Origin: Methanobrevibacter sp.
Lineage (GTDB): Archaea > Methanobacteriota > Methanobacteria > Methanobacteriales > Methanobacteriaceae
Length of the DNA stretch: 64,000 bases
Assembly: GCA_017434525.1 (NCBI GenBank)
Contig: JAFRFD010000004.1
Location: forward strand, 36,950-100,949
Reading direction: 5' to 3'
Shown: positions 7,501-13,920 of the stretch, piece after piece
Numbering within the stretch: the first letter of the stretch is position 1
Layout: each line of letters begins with the position of its first letter
The notes under the pieces: generated by a model
Databases searched by the model: none
Seen by the model: only the letters and a program-made list of their open reading frames with translations
What the model was told of the DNA's origin: nothing
Position numbers and translations under genes: made by a program

Positions 7501-9145
7501 ATCTGCTTATGATACTGCTAAATCTATTGGTAATGCTATTGTTGATGGTTTTGGCAATCCTACACTTGAAACTGATGTTTCAAATATTTTGCCTAATGAA
7601 GATGCTTTGAAAACAAGCATTGGTGTGAATGCTCAATTATCTCATCCAATGGAATCAGCAACTACAGCCATGGACACTAGTGCTGTAACTACTGGTAATA
7701 CTGACGTTATTGGTTCTTATGACAATCTTGCCAATATGACTGGTAGTGCACTGCAAAGCATGGTGGACAGGGATAAGTTAGCTTATGAAACAATACGTAA
7801 TAACGATGCAAACACTTTAACTCAAATGTCAACTAATCTTGCTCAAAAAATGGGCTTAATGACAAATAATGTTTCAAGTAATATGAATAGTATTGTATCT
7901 AAAAACAAAACAGGTATGAATACTGTTAATAATACTACAAAGTCTAATTTGAACAGTATTGTTTCTAAAACCAAATCAGCTAACACTCAGATGATAAAAG
8001 CCTGGAGCACTATGAAAGATGGAATTATAGACGCTGCTAATAAAATACGCTCAGACAGTACCTCTCATTTTGATAGGTTAAGCAGCACTATTGGAAGTTT
8101 CTACGGTAAACTTAAAAACCCTAGCCGATGGGGTGCTGGAAGCCCAATAACTCGAAGCAGAGGCAGTTCCAGTAGCGGCCTCGGCAAGTTAACATCTGCG
8201 TTACGAAATGCTAATATCAGCCAGTATATGAGTGCAGGTCAAATCAAAGCGAATCCTTCCATTGTCACAGGTGATTTTGGAGATTACATTACTAAAAATA
8301 AACGCACTGGTAAATTTAACATGGCAGATCTATTACGTCAAGGTGCAATAAAAATCATAGGAAAAGGTGCTGGAAGTTATAGTGATTCAATATCTCCGAA
8401 TGTGAAATTAATCAAAGACACCAGTAAAGAATGGGACATGGTAGGTCCATTGGTAGGTAAATTCCAGACAAATCACGGTTTCAAAGTTAAAGAATTCTTA
8501 ACAGGAGTTCCAAAAATCAGTTTTGATGTTTTCAGAAGCATAGCTGAAGACGTGTTCGGACAAACCAGTTATGAATTCTATTATGATGATGACCATCATG
8601 GAAATTGGGTGAATGCTTTCAATGCCGGAAGCATGAATTGTAAACATGGTGCAGAGGCCATCATTGCACTTGCTCAAACAATGGGTTTAAGCGGCAGCAT
8701 GGTTCATGGTCATTGGACAGATTCAAGTGGAACTTACGGCCATTATTATGCGAATATTGCAGGTCATAAAATGGATGTTACTGGTTGGCAGCAACGCAGA
8801 ACATGGACTCCCTCTGCATCAGCAGGTCCGGCTCCAAAAAGTGTAGGGTTTAAAGATGCAATTCAACAATTAATTGACATCTTAAAAGATGATCCTGATA
8901 AACCTACTGGTAATGGTGGTTTGCAAACTGACAGCGACACTGTGACTGGTGAATTTACTATAATTCATGACTTTAAAAACTTGCCTGAAGGAGTAACTGC
9001 TGAAGAGATAGCGAAACTAGTTGAAGAATCAACAACTAATGAAAATTTCATTAAAAAACTTGCTCAAAATCCAGTATTTCAAAAGTGGGACTTGAAAACA
9101 AAAGGATTATTGGAAGCTAAAAATAACCGTGCAAGAGGTGTCTAA
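4598..9145 (+). CDS. Tape measure protein with C-terminal C71-like peptidase domain
   Basis: A 1515-residue protein following the G/T chaperone genes; start ATG 4598 with GGAGGTGG upstream. The first 200 residues are Lys/Gln-rich coiled coil. Hydrophobic, possibly membrane-active segments lie around 540-565 and 670-835, and the region 985-1120 is low-complexity Ser/Thr/Asn. At about 1300-1410 there is a transglutaminase-like fold. Cys1348 sits in an N-C-K-H segment, His1382 in G-H-Y-Y-A and Asp1393 in K-M-D-V-T, the C-H-D order of pseudomurein endoisopeptidases (C71). By the usual rule of about 1.5 angstrom per residue the tail would be about 200 nm long. The cysteine domain probably cuts pseudomurein during DNA entry. 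The tape measure call is secure; peptidase activity is inferred. Confidence 0.9.
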   Translation: MGLIETIKIILQAEDQADKVFKDNEQNVKRFGDAAKQANDKAARASQSYIQKVEETKKKLPEITKQLNDVGQNGSKSFNQLSKSQQDSIVKFNMLDKETQEVLQQMSRMKGLSSDLVPGASKALQEFNSLENITQTWAGSIEYSKSKVELLGTSTDSLKGKIQVVGNAIPQYLGSKWDGLKSKVSSFGGFIKSNLSSALQTVKSKIENLGNAFSGLGGVISSVVGGIGLKELGDMTIGASITRDRVHSLSYALLGAGQSMNSFDKGLWAKMDNDTNKYLVSLDQLSQSMSVVKQMTNASADVMENKFEPILLDIGQRAILMGKEGDEAMSVMQAAGKGLNGEFEMLKENFGISKEKLEKMGWDGSAQDIDGYTTALQNALAESGDVSEMMDTTYGKLTSLKKMWSVAGRSLGDEFKPYLDSALSSLLSFLDANNDGALDQGGKKWLQYAYGAMAVASGFATMAPSISPALQVLDNLAGKTKTALQFLGLMEAEEGALTLATLKETIAAKANTIAKAAGGAAAVTATGANAGLTASLWAMTTALLANPITWVVIALIALAAAVYEVGKYFGWWKDIPGMLSAVWSGINRLWSAFINHPDVQAALKEIGSGLSWLGGKIMGAIGYVLKFFNVTVGDGKWDIISTLIHGVGDAWNNLKSTVGWVVGVFKNIHNAFNTVMTVLGPFGSALLSMLGPVGATVAALRSVVCILLGCSPGIVPALQKVQEVFSTVWNAIAGFIGGVISSIVSAIQPIIDILSSIATFYLSAFLYAWQTVVMVFNIVIATVNQIINIFSMFLSGQINLQTMLSMIWSTLSQMFALVLTTIISRVSSFASSLISKALAAGRGFVNNIINFVSTLPGRFAAYLTDVIYRIASAGASWVSTGISKASALVSGVINQVSQLPGKVYTEFMNIGSRIMQAGSDLVKKATEIGKNIVNGLLNAMGIHSPGIIQESVVTEFTNMIGRVANKVKSAYDTAKSIGNAIVDGFGNPTLETDVSNILPNEDALKTSIGVNAQLSHPMESATTAMDTSAVTTGNTDVIGSYDNLANMTGSALQSMVDRDKLAYETIRNNDANTLTQMSTNLAQKMGLMTNNVSSNMNSIVSKNKTGMNTVNNTTKSNLNSIVSKTKSANTQMIKAWSTMKDGIIDAANKIRSDSTSHFDRLSSTIGSFYGKLKNPSRWGAGSPITRSRGSSSSGLGKLTSALRNANISQYMSAGQIKANPSIVTGDFGDYITKNKRTGKFNMADLLRQGAIKIIGKGAGSYSDSISPNVKLIKDTSKEWDMVGPLVGKFQTNHGFKVKEFLTGVPKISFDVFRSIAEDVFGQTSYEFYYDDDHHGNWVNAFNAGSMNCKHGAEAIIALAQTMGLSGSMVHGHWTDSSGTYGHYYANIAGHKMDVTGWQQRRTWTPSASAGPAPKSVGFKDAIQQLIDILKDDPDKPTGNGGLQTDSDTVTGEFTIIHDFKNLPEGVTAEEIAKLVEESTTNENFIKKLAQNPVFQKWDLKTKGLLEAKNNRARGV

Positions 9146-9148
9146 AAT

Positions 9149-9634
9149 ATGGAATATGTAGTTGTGAATTGTAAAAGAGTTAGAGGGCTGGGAAATGTCC
9201 TCTCACCTTCCAATTCTGATGAATATTTAACCCATTTTTGCAGTATCAAGTCTGGAATACAGACCATTGAGTCATTTAATCATAATGTTTTTACATTACA
9301 CTCTTATTTTGAGAGTATTGGGTATTATCTATTGAATGTTTTAGGGATATCCCAGTTGGTTAAAAATTTAAGGTATAATGCGGATTCAATGGCAATTAGT
9401 TACGATCTCTTGGAAATTAGGGATACGATGACAATGCGTGATATGGTGGGAGTTACTAAAAACATCAGAGTTGAAGGTGACGTTATAAAATATGACACTT
9501 ATAGTACAAGTAGTGATTTAAATAGAACAATTTTCAATATGAGTGATTTACAAAATCTTTTAAACTGTTTAACAGGACTTAGTGTAGATGGAGACATTGT
9601 AAAATACACTGAAATAACCGAGGTAGTAATATGA
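9149..9634 (+). CDS. Virus protein of unknown function following the tape measure gene
   Basis: A 161-residue protein with ATG 9149, GAGGTG upstream, and 3 bp between it and the tape measure stop. The sequence has no membrane segment and no recognised motif. The N-terminal half is mixed, and the C-terminal part contains two similar stretches of the form 'G-D-[VI]-[IV]-K-Y' (about residues 111-116 and 149-154), suggesting an internal beta repeat. Its last codon overlaps the ATG of the next gene (ATGA), so the two are translationally coupled. A minor tail or fibre-attachment role is possible from position only. Confidence 0.6.
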   Translation: MEYVVVNCKRVRGLGNVLSPSNSDEYLTHFCSIKSGIQTIESFNHNVFTLHSYFESIGYYLLNVLGISQLVKNLRYNADSMAISYDLLEIRDTMTMRDMVGVTKNIRVEGDVIKYDTYSTSSDLNRTIFNMSDLQNLLNCLTGLSVDGDIVKYTEITEVVI

Positions 9635-11145
9635 CTGATTTACTAAATATATACAATCGAGTAGTAGAAGCACTAGAACGTCTTGGAGGCTTCTATAATA
9701 AATCAACAATGGACGGCAAACTAAATCAAAAATCAGACACTGGACATACACATTCATATGATAGTATAACCGGCAAACCATCAACTTTTAACCCATCAAG
9801 CCACGCTCATGGGGCAATACAAAACAATGGAACAATAGATTCAAATACACAAGCAGTAAATAAAGTAGTAGTTACAGACGGATCCAACAATATAAAAACA
9901 ATCCAAAAATTACCTGCTGCAAACGTAACACACCAAGACATATCCGGTAAAGCACCAAATGACCATTCATCCACAAATACAACATATGGTGTAGCAACAA
10001 ACCTCAAATACGGGCATGTCAAAGTAGATGATGAACTAAAAGCAAACTCAACAAACCCCGTGCAGAATAAAGTCATTTGTGAAGAATTTTACACAAAAGA
10101 TGATATTATAGAACTGATAAACAGTATTGAAACAGTACACGGAAAACTATTAAACATCTACATCGATGAGGATACCGGAGACCTGGTCGTCAATGAAGAT
10201 GGATTCCAATATTACACCAGTGACGAATGTGACGCGAAATACCCAATCAGCATCACAAAACAAGTCAATCCCTCATCAGGAATTCTAGCAAGATACACAT
10301 TCACACAAAACGGATCTGCTCTTGCAACAACAATTGACATTCCAAAGGATTTCCTCTTAAGACAAGCAAGTCTTGAAACAGTAGGAGCAACACCCTCTAC
10401 TTTAGAAACACAGAACAACCTCACTACAGGTGACAAATACATCAAATTAGTAGTAAACACTTCAGATAACAGTGGAGCTACAAATCTAGTTATTCCTGTC
10501 AATGACTTAATTGATTCCTATACTGCCGATGAAACAACACTACACTTAGACTCTAACAACCAATTCAGCATTAAAAGCGTACCTGTTGCAAAAATTTCAG
10601 GTGTTTTACCTGCTAATCAAGTAACGCACCAAGACATCAGCGGTAAAGTCAACATTGCTGACATTGTTGATAACTTAAACTCCACAGCAACAAACAAACC
10701 ATTATCAGCAAATCAAGGAAATGAAATCAAACTATCATTAGAAGGAAAAGCCAGTTCAAGCCATAGTCATGGAAATATTGACTCTAATGGTATTTTAAAA
10801 ATTAGTGGAACTGCACAAGCAACAAAAAATGTAGTTACTGACAGTAATGGTAAAATTACAACTGAAAATAAACCTACAATCCCTTCTGCAAGTTCCTCCA
10901 CTCCGCTTATTGATGTGACTGGAGGAGCAGTAGGTAATTCTTCAAATTATGCGAAAGCAGACCACCAACACCCATTATGTTCAGATTATGCTGCTGCAGG
11001 ACACACTCACAACAACTATTTAACATCATCAGACATCTCAGGCATGATGAATAGTAATGATTACAGCACAGTCACATTAAGCGTCATATTCACCGACAAC
11101 ACAACAGGAACCTATGACTTATTATACAGGAGTAGTGGTAACTAA
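9631..11145 (+). CDS. Tail fibre-like protein with HxH motifs
   Basis: A 504-residue Asn/Thr/Ser-rich protein. It contains repeated short histidine motifs of the type G-H-T-H, S-H-A-H, S-H-S-H, D-H-Q-H and G-H-T-H. These are typical of trimeric phage fibres, where HxH motifs coordinate metal along the needle. The phrase T-H-Q-D-I-S-G-K occurs twice (about residues 100-107 and 331-338), indicating repeated modules. The N-terminal 40 residues form a helix, likely for trimerisation or attachment. It ends at TAATG shared with the next adhesin gene. A receptor-binding or scaffold fibre is the likely role, based on composition and place. Confidence 0.75.
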   Translation: MTDLLNIYNRVVEALERLGGFYNKSTMDGKLNQKSDTGHTHSYDSITGKPSTFNPSSHAHGAIQNNGTIDSNTQAVNKVVVTDGSNNIKTIQKLPAANVTHQDISGKAPNDHSSTNTTYGVATNLKYGHVKVDDELKANSTNPVQNKVICEEFYTKDDIIELINSIETVHGKLLNIYIDEDTGDLVVNEDGFQYYTSDECDAKYPISITKQVNPSSGILARYTFTQNGSALATTIDIPKDFLLRQASLETVGATPSTLETQNNLTTGDKYIKLVVNTSDNSGATNLVIPVNDLIDSYTADETTLHLDSNNQFSIKSVPVAKISGVLPANQVTHQDISGKVNIADIVDNLNSTATNKPLSANQGNEIKLSLEGKASSSHSHGNIDSNGILKISGTAQATKNVVTDSNGKITTENKPTIPSASSSTPLIDVTGGAVGNSSNYAKADHQHPLCSDYAAAGHTHNNYLTSSDISGMMNSNDYSTVTLSVIFTDNTTGTYDLLYRSSGN

Positions 11146-12401
11146 TGCCAAATTTAACAAATAATGGCCTTGCAAGTATCTTCCTTGATGGCAAACAAGT
11201 GAAAAAAGCAAGCCTTGGAGGAAAAATATTCTTTGAAAAACACGATTATGATTTGAGTGTAACTAGTGATAAACAGATTCTCTCACATTATGATAATGAT
11301 TCATGCACAATCACCGCCATGTTAACCGATTATGATGAACCAATAAGTGATGAAACAGTAATGTTCAGCTGCAATTCACCATTACTCGAAACTTACATCG
11401 TAGATTCCACTTCTTATGAACCTGTTGAGCGCCTTTTTACCTCAGGAAAATATTATTTTTCATACGAGGGATCTACTGAAGCTAGACTAGCAATAATCAA
11501 CAATAATCTTGATACGAGAAATGAGATATTAATTGTATTATCCCCAACTGATGCAAGGATCCACATTATTAGAAATGGGGCATCAACCCTTATTCAGACT
11601 GATACGAATGAAATTATTTTTGTAAACAATAGTTTAACATATACTGTAAATGGTAATGAGGAAACTCTTGATTGTTCTTATATAGGTGCAGAAATGATTA
11701 GAGTAAATATTGATGATGGATTAACCGTGAAATATTATACATTATTCCGCACAACTGATAGTTATGGAGAAGCTAGCGTATATTATGACAGTAAAGGTAC
11801 GGGAGATATAAATATAACTGTGGACTGTATGAATCTACAAGAAACATACAGTCTTGAAGATTATGATTTTTATGATTCCTGTTTATCAGATAAAACTTCA
11901 AATTATTCCTATCAAAATATCCAATATGAAATAACTCATTCCATTTCATCAACAGAAAATGGATATTCTATCATGTATAACGGGGGTACATATGGATTAT
12001 ACAAAACTAATTTTAATTTACCCCTCAATTGTGTTATTGAATGTGATTTCTACCATACTGGAGGTGGAATCGGAGTAGGAATATCTGATAATTTAAATTG
12101 CGACCTAATAGGATGCTGGAATACGGGTATGGATCATCAAAGATATACTAATAACTCTTGGATATATGCCGGATATTCAAGTGTTTCTGCATCTCAATCT
12201 ATGACAAATACATGGGTGCATCTAAAAGTAACAAGAATTGGAACTCAAATAACTTATGAAGCCTCAATAAATGGCTCTGTGATTGGAACTTTGACAAAAA
12301 CTTCACAATTTTCAGATACCTCTCAAACATTATATATGGGAATTGCTGGGAAAAACACAACAGGAGGATTAATCAAAAATATCAAAGTCAAAGCATTATA
12401 A
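11145..12401 (+). CDS. Tail adhesin / receptor-binding protein, currently expressed form of an invertible gene
   Basis: A 418-residue protein. Residues 1-226 form the constant part, beta-rich with Ig-like features ('L-S-V-T-S-D-K-Q-I-L' and a second unit ending 'S-K-G-T-G-D-I-N-I-T-V-D'). The remaining 192 residues form a Gly/Ser/Tyr-rich region resembling a concanavalin or LamG-like jelly roll, ending in I-K-N-I-K-V-K-A-L. The junction falls on a 76-bp sequence that recurs inverted at 12887-12962. Between the two copies lies the alternative C-terminus on the minus strand. Inversion would fuse residues 1-226 in frame to that other end. The gene has no ATG-distal defects and is intact in the present orientation. 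Cell-surface receptor binding is inferred. Confidence 0.8.
   Translation: MPNLTNNGLASIFLDGKQVKKASLGGKIFFEKHDYDLSVTSDKQILSHYDNDSCTITAMLTDYDEPISDETVMFSCNSPLLETYIVDSTSYEPVERLFTSGKYYFSYEGSTEARLAIINNNLDTRNEILIVLSPTDARIHIIRNGASTLIQTDTNEIIFVNNSLTYTVNGNEETLDCSYIGAEMIRVNIDDGLTVKYYTLFRTTDSYGEASVYYDSKGTGDINITVDCMNLQETYSLEDYDFYDSCLSDKTSNYSYQNIQYEITHSISSTENGYSIMYNGGTYGLYKTNFNLPLNCVIECDFYHTGGGIGVGISDNLNCDLIGCWNTGMDHQRYTNNSWIYAGYSSVSASQSMTNTWVHLKVTRIGTQITYEASINGSVIGTLTKTSQFSDTSQTLYMGIAGKNTTGGLIKNIKVKAL
11787..11862 (+). repeat. Left inverted repeat of adhesin switch
   Basis: This 76-bp stretch in the adhesin gene matches the reverse complement of 12887-12962 at 69 of 76 positions by my count, including a perfect 30-bp core at 11823-11852. 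The core contains the dyad ACTGTATG-13 nt-CATACAGT. In both copies it is read in the same frame, giving D-C-M-N-L-Q-E-T-Y-S. Confidence 0.9.
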
Positions 12402-12926
12402 TGGTTTTATTTTTATATTTTTTATTGTTTGAAGGTAATTCCATCTACTGTAAAATCCATACTTGTAATTTGTTAATGATTTTGAAACAGATTCAATCAA
12501 TTCATCATTTACATAAGATTTCAAGTAACCCTCTTCATAAACAATCTTAAATTTATCTCCAACTACAATCTGTTTGTGTGTTGTTGGAAAAACATCGGAA
12601 TTGCCCATATGTGATAGTATATTGGTTGTATTTTCCCTCACAGTAACCCAACCTATTTCATAATTATCTGTTTGATATATTCCACACCCAATCGGTTTTT
12701 TATATCCACTTACATATTCTATTTCAAAAACACTATCCCCACTAATTGTTACTGGAAGGTATGCTTTATATTCCGTATTTCCACTTGCAGTAATAGATAC
12801 TCCATTACTATCACTTGTAACTGCAATATTTCCTGTTTTAACCCAATCATTAATATTAGAGTTAATTCCAGTAATGTAATATTCGCAATCTTCTATACTG
12901 TATGTTTCTTGTAGATTCATACAGTC
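11823..12926. mobile_element. Invertible DNA segment (adhesin C-terminus switch)
   Basis: About 1.1 kb bounded by identical 30-bp inverted cores. It contains two alternative adhesin C-termini arranged tail to tail, whose stop codons overlap in the palindrome TTATAA at 12396-12401. Recombination between the cores would exchange the expressed C-terminus while keeping the frame. The organisation matches tail-fibre inversion systems such as the Mu G and P1 C segments. The recombinase is not in the window. Confidence 0.85.
12396..12920 (-). CDS. Silent alternative C-terminus of the tail adhesin (inverted cassette)
   Basis: The frame encodes 174 residues from the in-repeat ATG. It is not preceded by a ribosome-binding site or promoter, and the same frame continues upstream to 13037 before a stop. 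It begins with the same M-N-L-Q-E-T-Y-S as residue 228 onward of the expressed adhesin and ends I-K-N-I-K-I-K-P-L, close to the adhesin's own end. The interior is different, with a Gly/Tyr-rich, beta-sandwich-like sequence. This is the expected structure of a stored variable domain that becomes expressed only after inversion, giving a protein of about 402 residues. Isolated translation from ATG 12920 is unlikely. Confidence 0.85.
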   Translation of the reverse strand: MNLQETYSIEDCEYYITGINSNINDWVKTGNIAVTSDSNGVSITASGNTEYKAYLPVTISGDSVFEIEYVSGYKKPIGCGIYQTDNYEIGWVTVRENTTNILSHMGNSDVFPTTHKQIVVGDKFKIVYEEGYLKSYVNDELIESVSKSLTNYKYGFYSRWNYLQTIKNIKIKPL

Positions 12927-12962
12927 AACTTTTATATTTAAATCGCCCGTACCTTTACTGTC
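12887..12962 (-). repeat. Right inverted repeat of adhesin switch
   Basis: Reverse-complement partner of 11787-11862. The perfect core is 12897-12926 with the same ACTGTATG-13 nt-CATACAGT dyad. Seven mismatches fall outside the core. Upstream of it on the minus strand (to 13037) the frame stays open and carries a second, diverged copy of the adhesin's middle region (S-K-G-T-G-D-L-N-I-K-V-D-C). Confidence 0.9.
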
Positions 12963-13037
12963 AAAAGATACGTAATATTTTAATTTCTGAATTTTATCCC
13001 TTACAGTGTATAATGAAAAGAAGAAATTTTTCTTAAA
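12921..13037 (-). pseudogene. 5'-truncated adhesin remnant outside the switch
   Basis: On the minus strand the silent cassette frame is open from a stop at 13038-13040 down to the repeat. It reads 39 residues, including 'K-Y-Y-V-S-F-D-S-K-G-T-G-D-L-N-I', which parallels the expressed gene's 'A-S-V-Y-Y-D-S-K-G-T-G-D-I-N-I'. No start codon or ribosome-binding site is seen. It looks like the leftover middle of a second adhesin gene whose 5' end is gone. Confidence 0.6.
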
Positions 13038-13128
13038 TTAGTGATTTTTATTAATGATAAGGTATACTGAAGGAGACCTACTTTTTATAATCATAAAAAA
13101 AATTTTCCAAGAAGAGGTGAATTAATAA

Positions 13129-13896
13129 ATGACCAATGAACAAAATCCACTAAGGTACCAATTGGTAAGAATTATGAAGAAATTTTTTTACCATAAAGAA
13201 AAAATACACGAATTATTAACTGATAAATCGACAATACAAATTAATAAAAGTCAAATAACTGATTTTCCAAATAGCCTGCCGATCACAAGTCATACTCATA
13301 CTAAATCTGAGATTACTGATTTCCCATCTACTATGACACCATCAGCACATACACATCCTAAATCACAAATCACCGATTTTAATCATACTCATACTAAATC
13401 TGAGATTACTGATTTCCCATCTACTATGACACCATCAGCACATACACATCCTAAATCACAAATTACTGATTTGGGAAATGCTACAACATCCAATCCGGGT
13501 TTATTGTCAAGTGAAGATAAAACCAAGTTAGATAATATGACTAATGATACTGGATGGATTGATGTTCCACTAAATTCTAATTGGAACAGCAGCCGCAGGT
13601 TACAGGTGAGGCGTATTGGGAATATAGTCTTTGTTGAGGGAAGAGTACAACCTAAATCTGGAGGAGATAAATTAACCGGATTGGGAGATACCCGTACTAT
13701 TGCAACGTTACCTACTCAATTTTGTCCTCGTAGACTGTTAGATACTCCTCAAAAAGCAGGGTCTAGAGTGTTTTATGCATTGTATGTGCAAACAACAGGT
13801 GAACTTGACATCGGAAAATTCTCTGATCAAGGCAGCAGCAATTATGAATTAAATTCTACTTTAAACCTCGATATATCATTAATGTATCTCGTATAA
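13129..13896 (+). CDS. Short tail fibre with tandem HTH-repeat shaft
   Basis: A 255-residue protein with ATG 13129 and AGAGGTGA upstream. Residues 1-40 are helical and basic. Residues 45-115 form a repeated shaft of the type 'H-T-H-[TP]-K-S-[EQ]-I-T-D-F', with an 80-bp exact DNA duplication underlying one 31-residue period. A short linker with 'S-S-E-D-K-T-K-L-D' is a common fibre element next to the head domain, and a beta-rich C-terminal domain of about 110 residues follows. The HxH motifs resemble those of metal-binding phage fibres. It follows the invertible adhesin and precedes the Dit gene, so it is probably another receptor-binding or tail-tip fibre. The role is inferred. Confidence 0.75.
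   Translation: MTNEQNPLRYQLVRIMKKFFYHKEKIHELLTDKSTIQINKSQITDFPNSLPITSHTHTKSEITDFPSTMTPSAHTHPKSQITDFNHTHTKSEITDFPSTMTPSAHTHPKSQITDLGNATTSNPGLLSSEDKTKLDNMTNDTGWIDVPLNSNWNSSRRLQVRRIGNIVFVEGRVQPKSGGDKLTGLGDTRTIATLPTQFCPRRLLDTPQKAGSRVFYALYVQTTGELDIGKFSDQGSSNYELNSTLNLDISLMYLV
13291..13463 (+). repeat. 93-bp tandem direct repeat in fibre gene
   Basis: Positions 13291-13370 are identical to 13384-13463, giving a period of 93 bp or 31 codons. The repeat keeps frame, so copy number changes would lengthen or shorten the fibre shaft without breaking the gene. Confidence 0.9.
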
Positions 13897-13920
13897 TCTC
13901 AAAATGATAGGGTTAATATT

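Noticed and set aside
12396..12920. Independent minus-strand gene in the virus
   Set aside because: It has no ribosome-binding site or promoter, and its start lies within the inverted repeat; it is better explained as the silent half of the switch.
13291..13463. Possible CRISPR array
   Set aside because: It has only two copies, with the repeat far longer than the spacing; the repeat is in frame inside a fibre gene and encodes its shaft.
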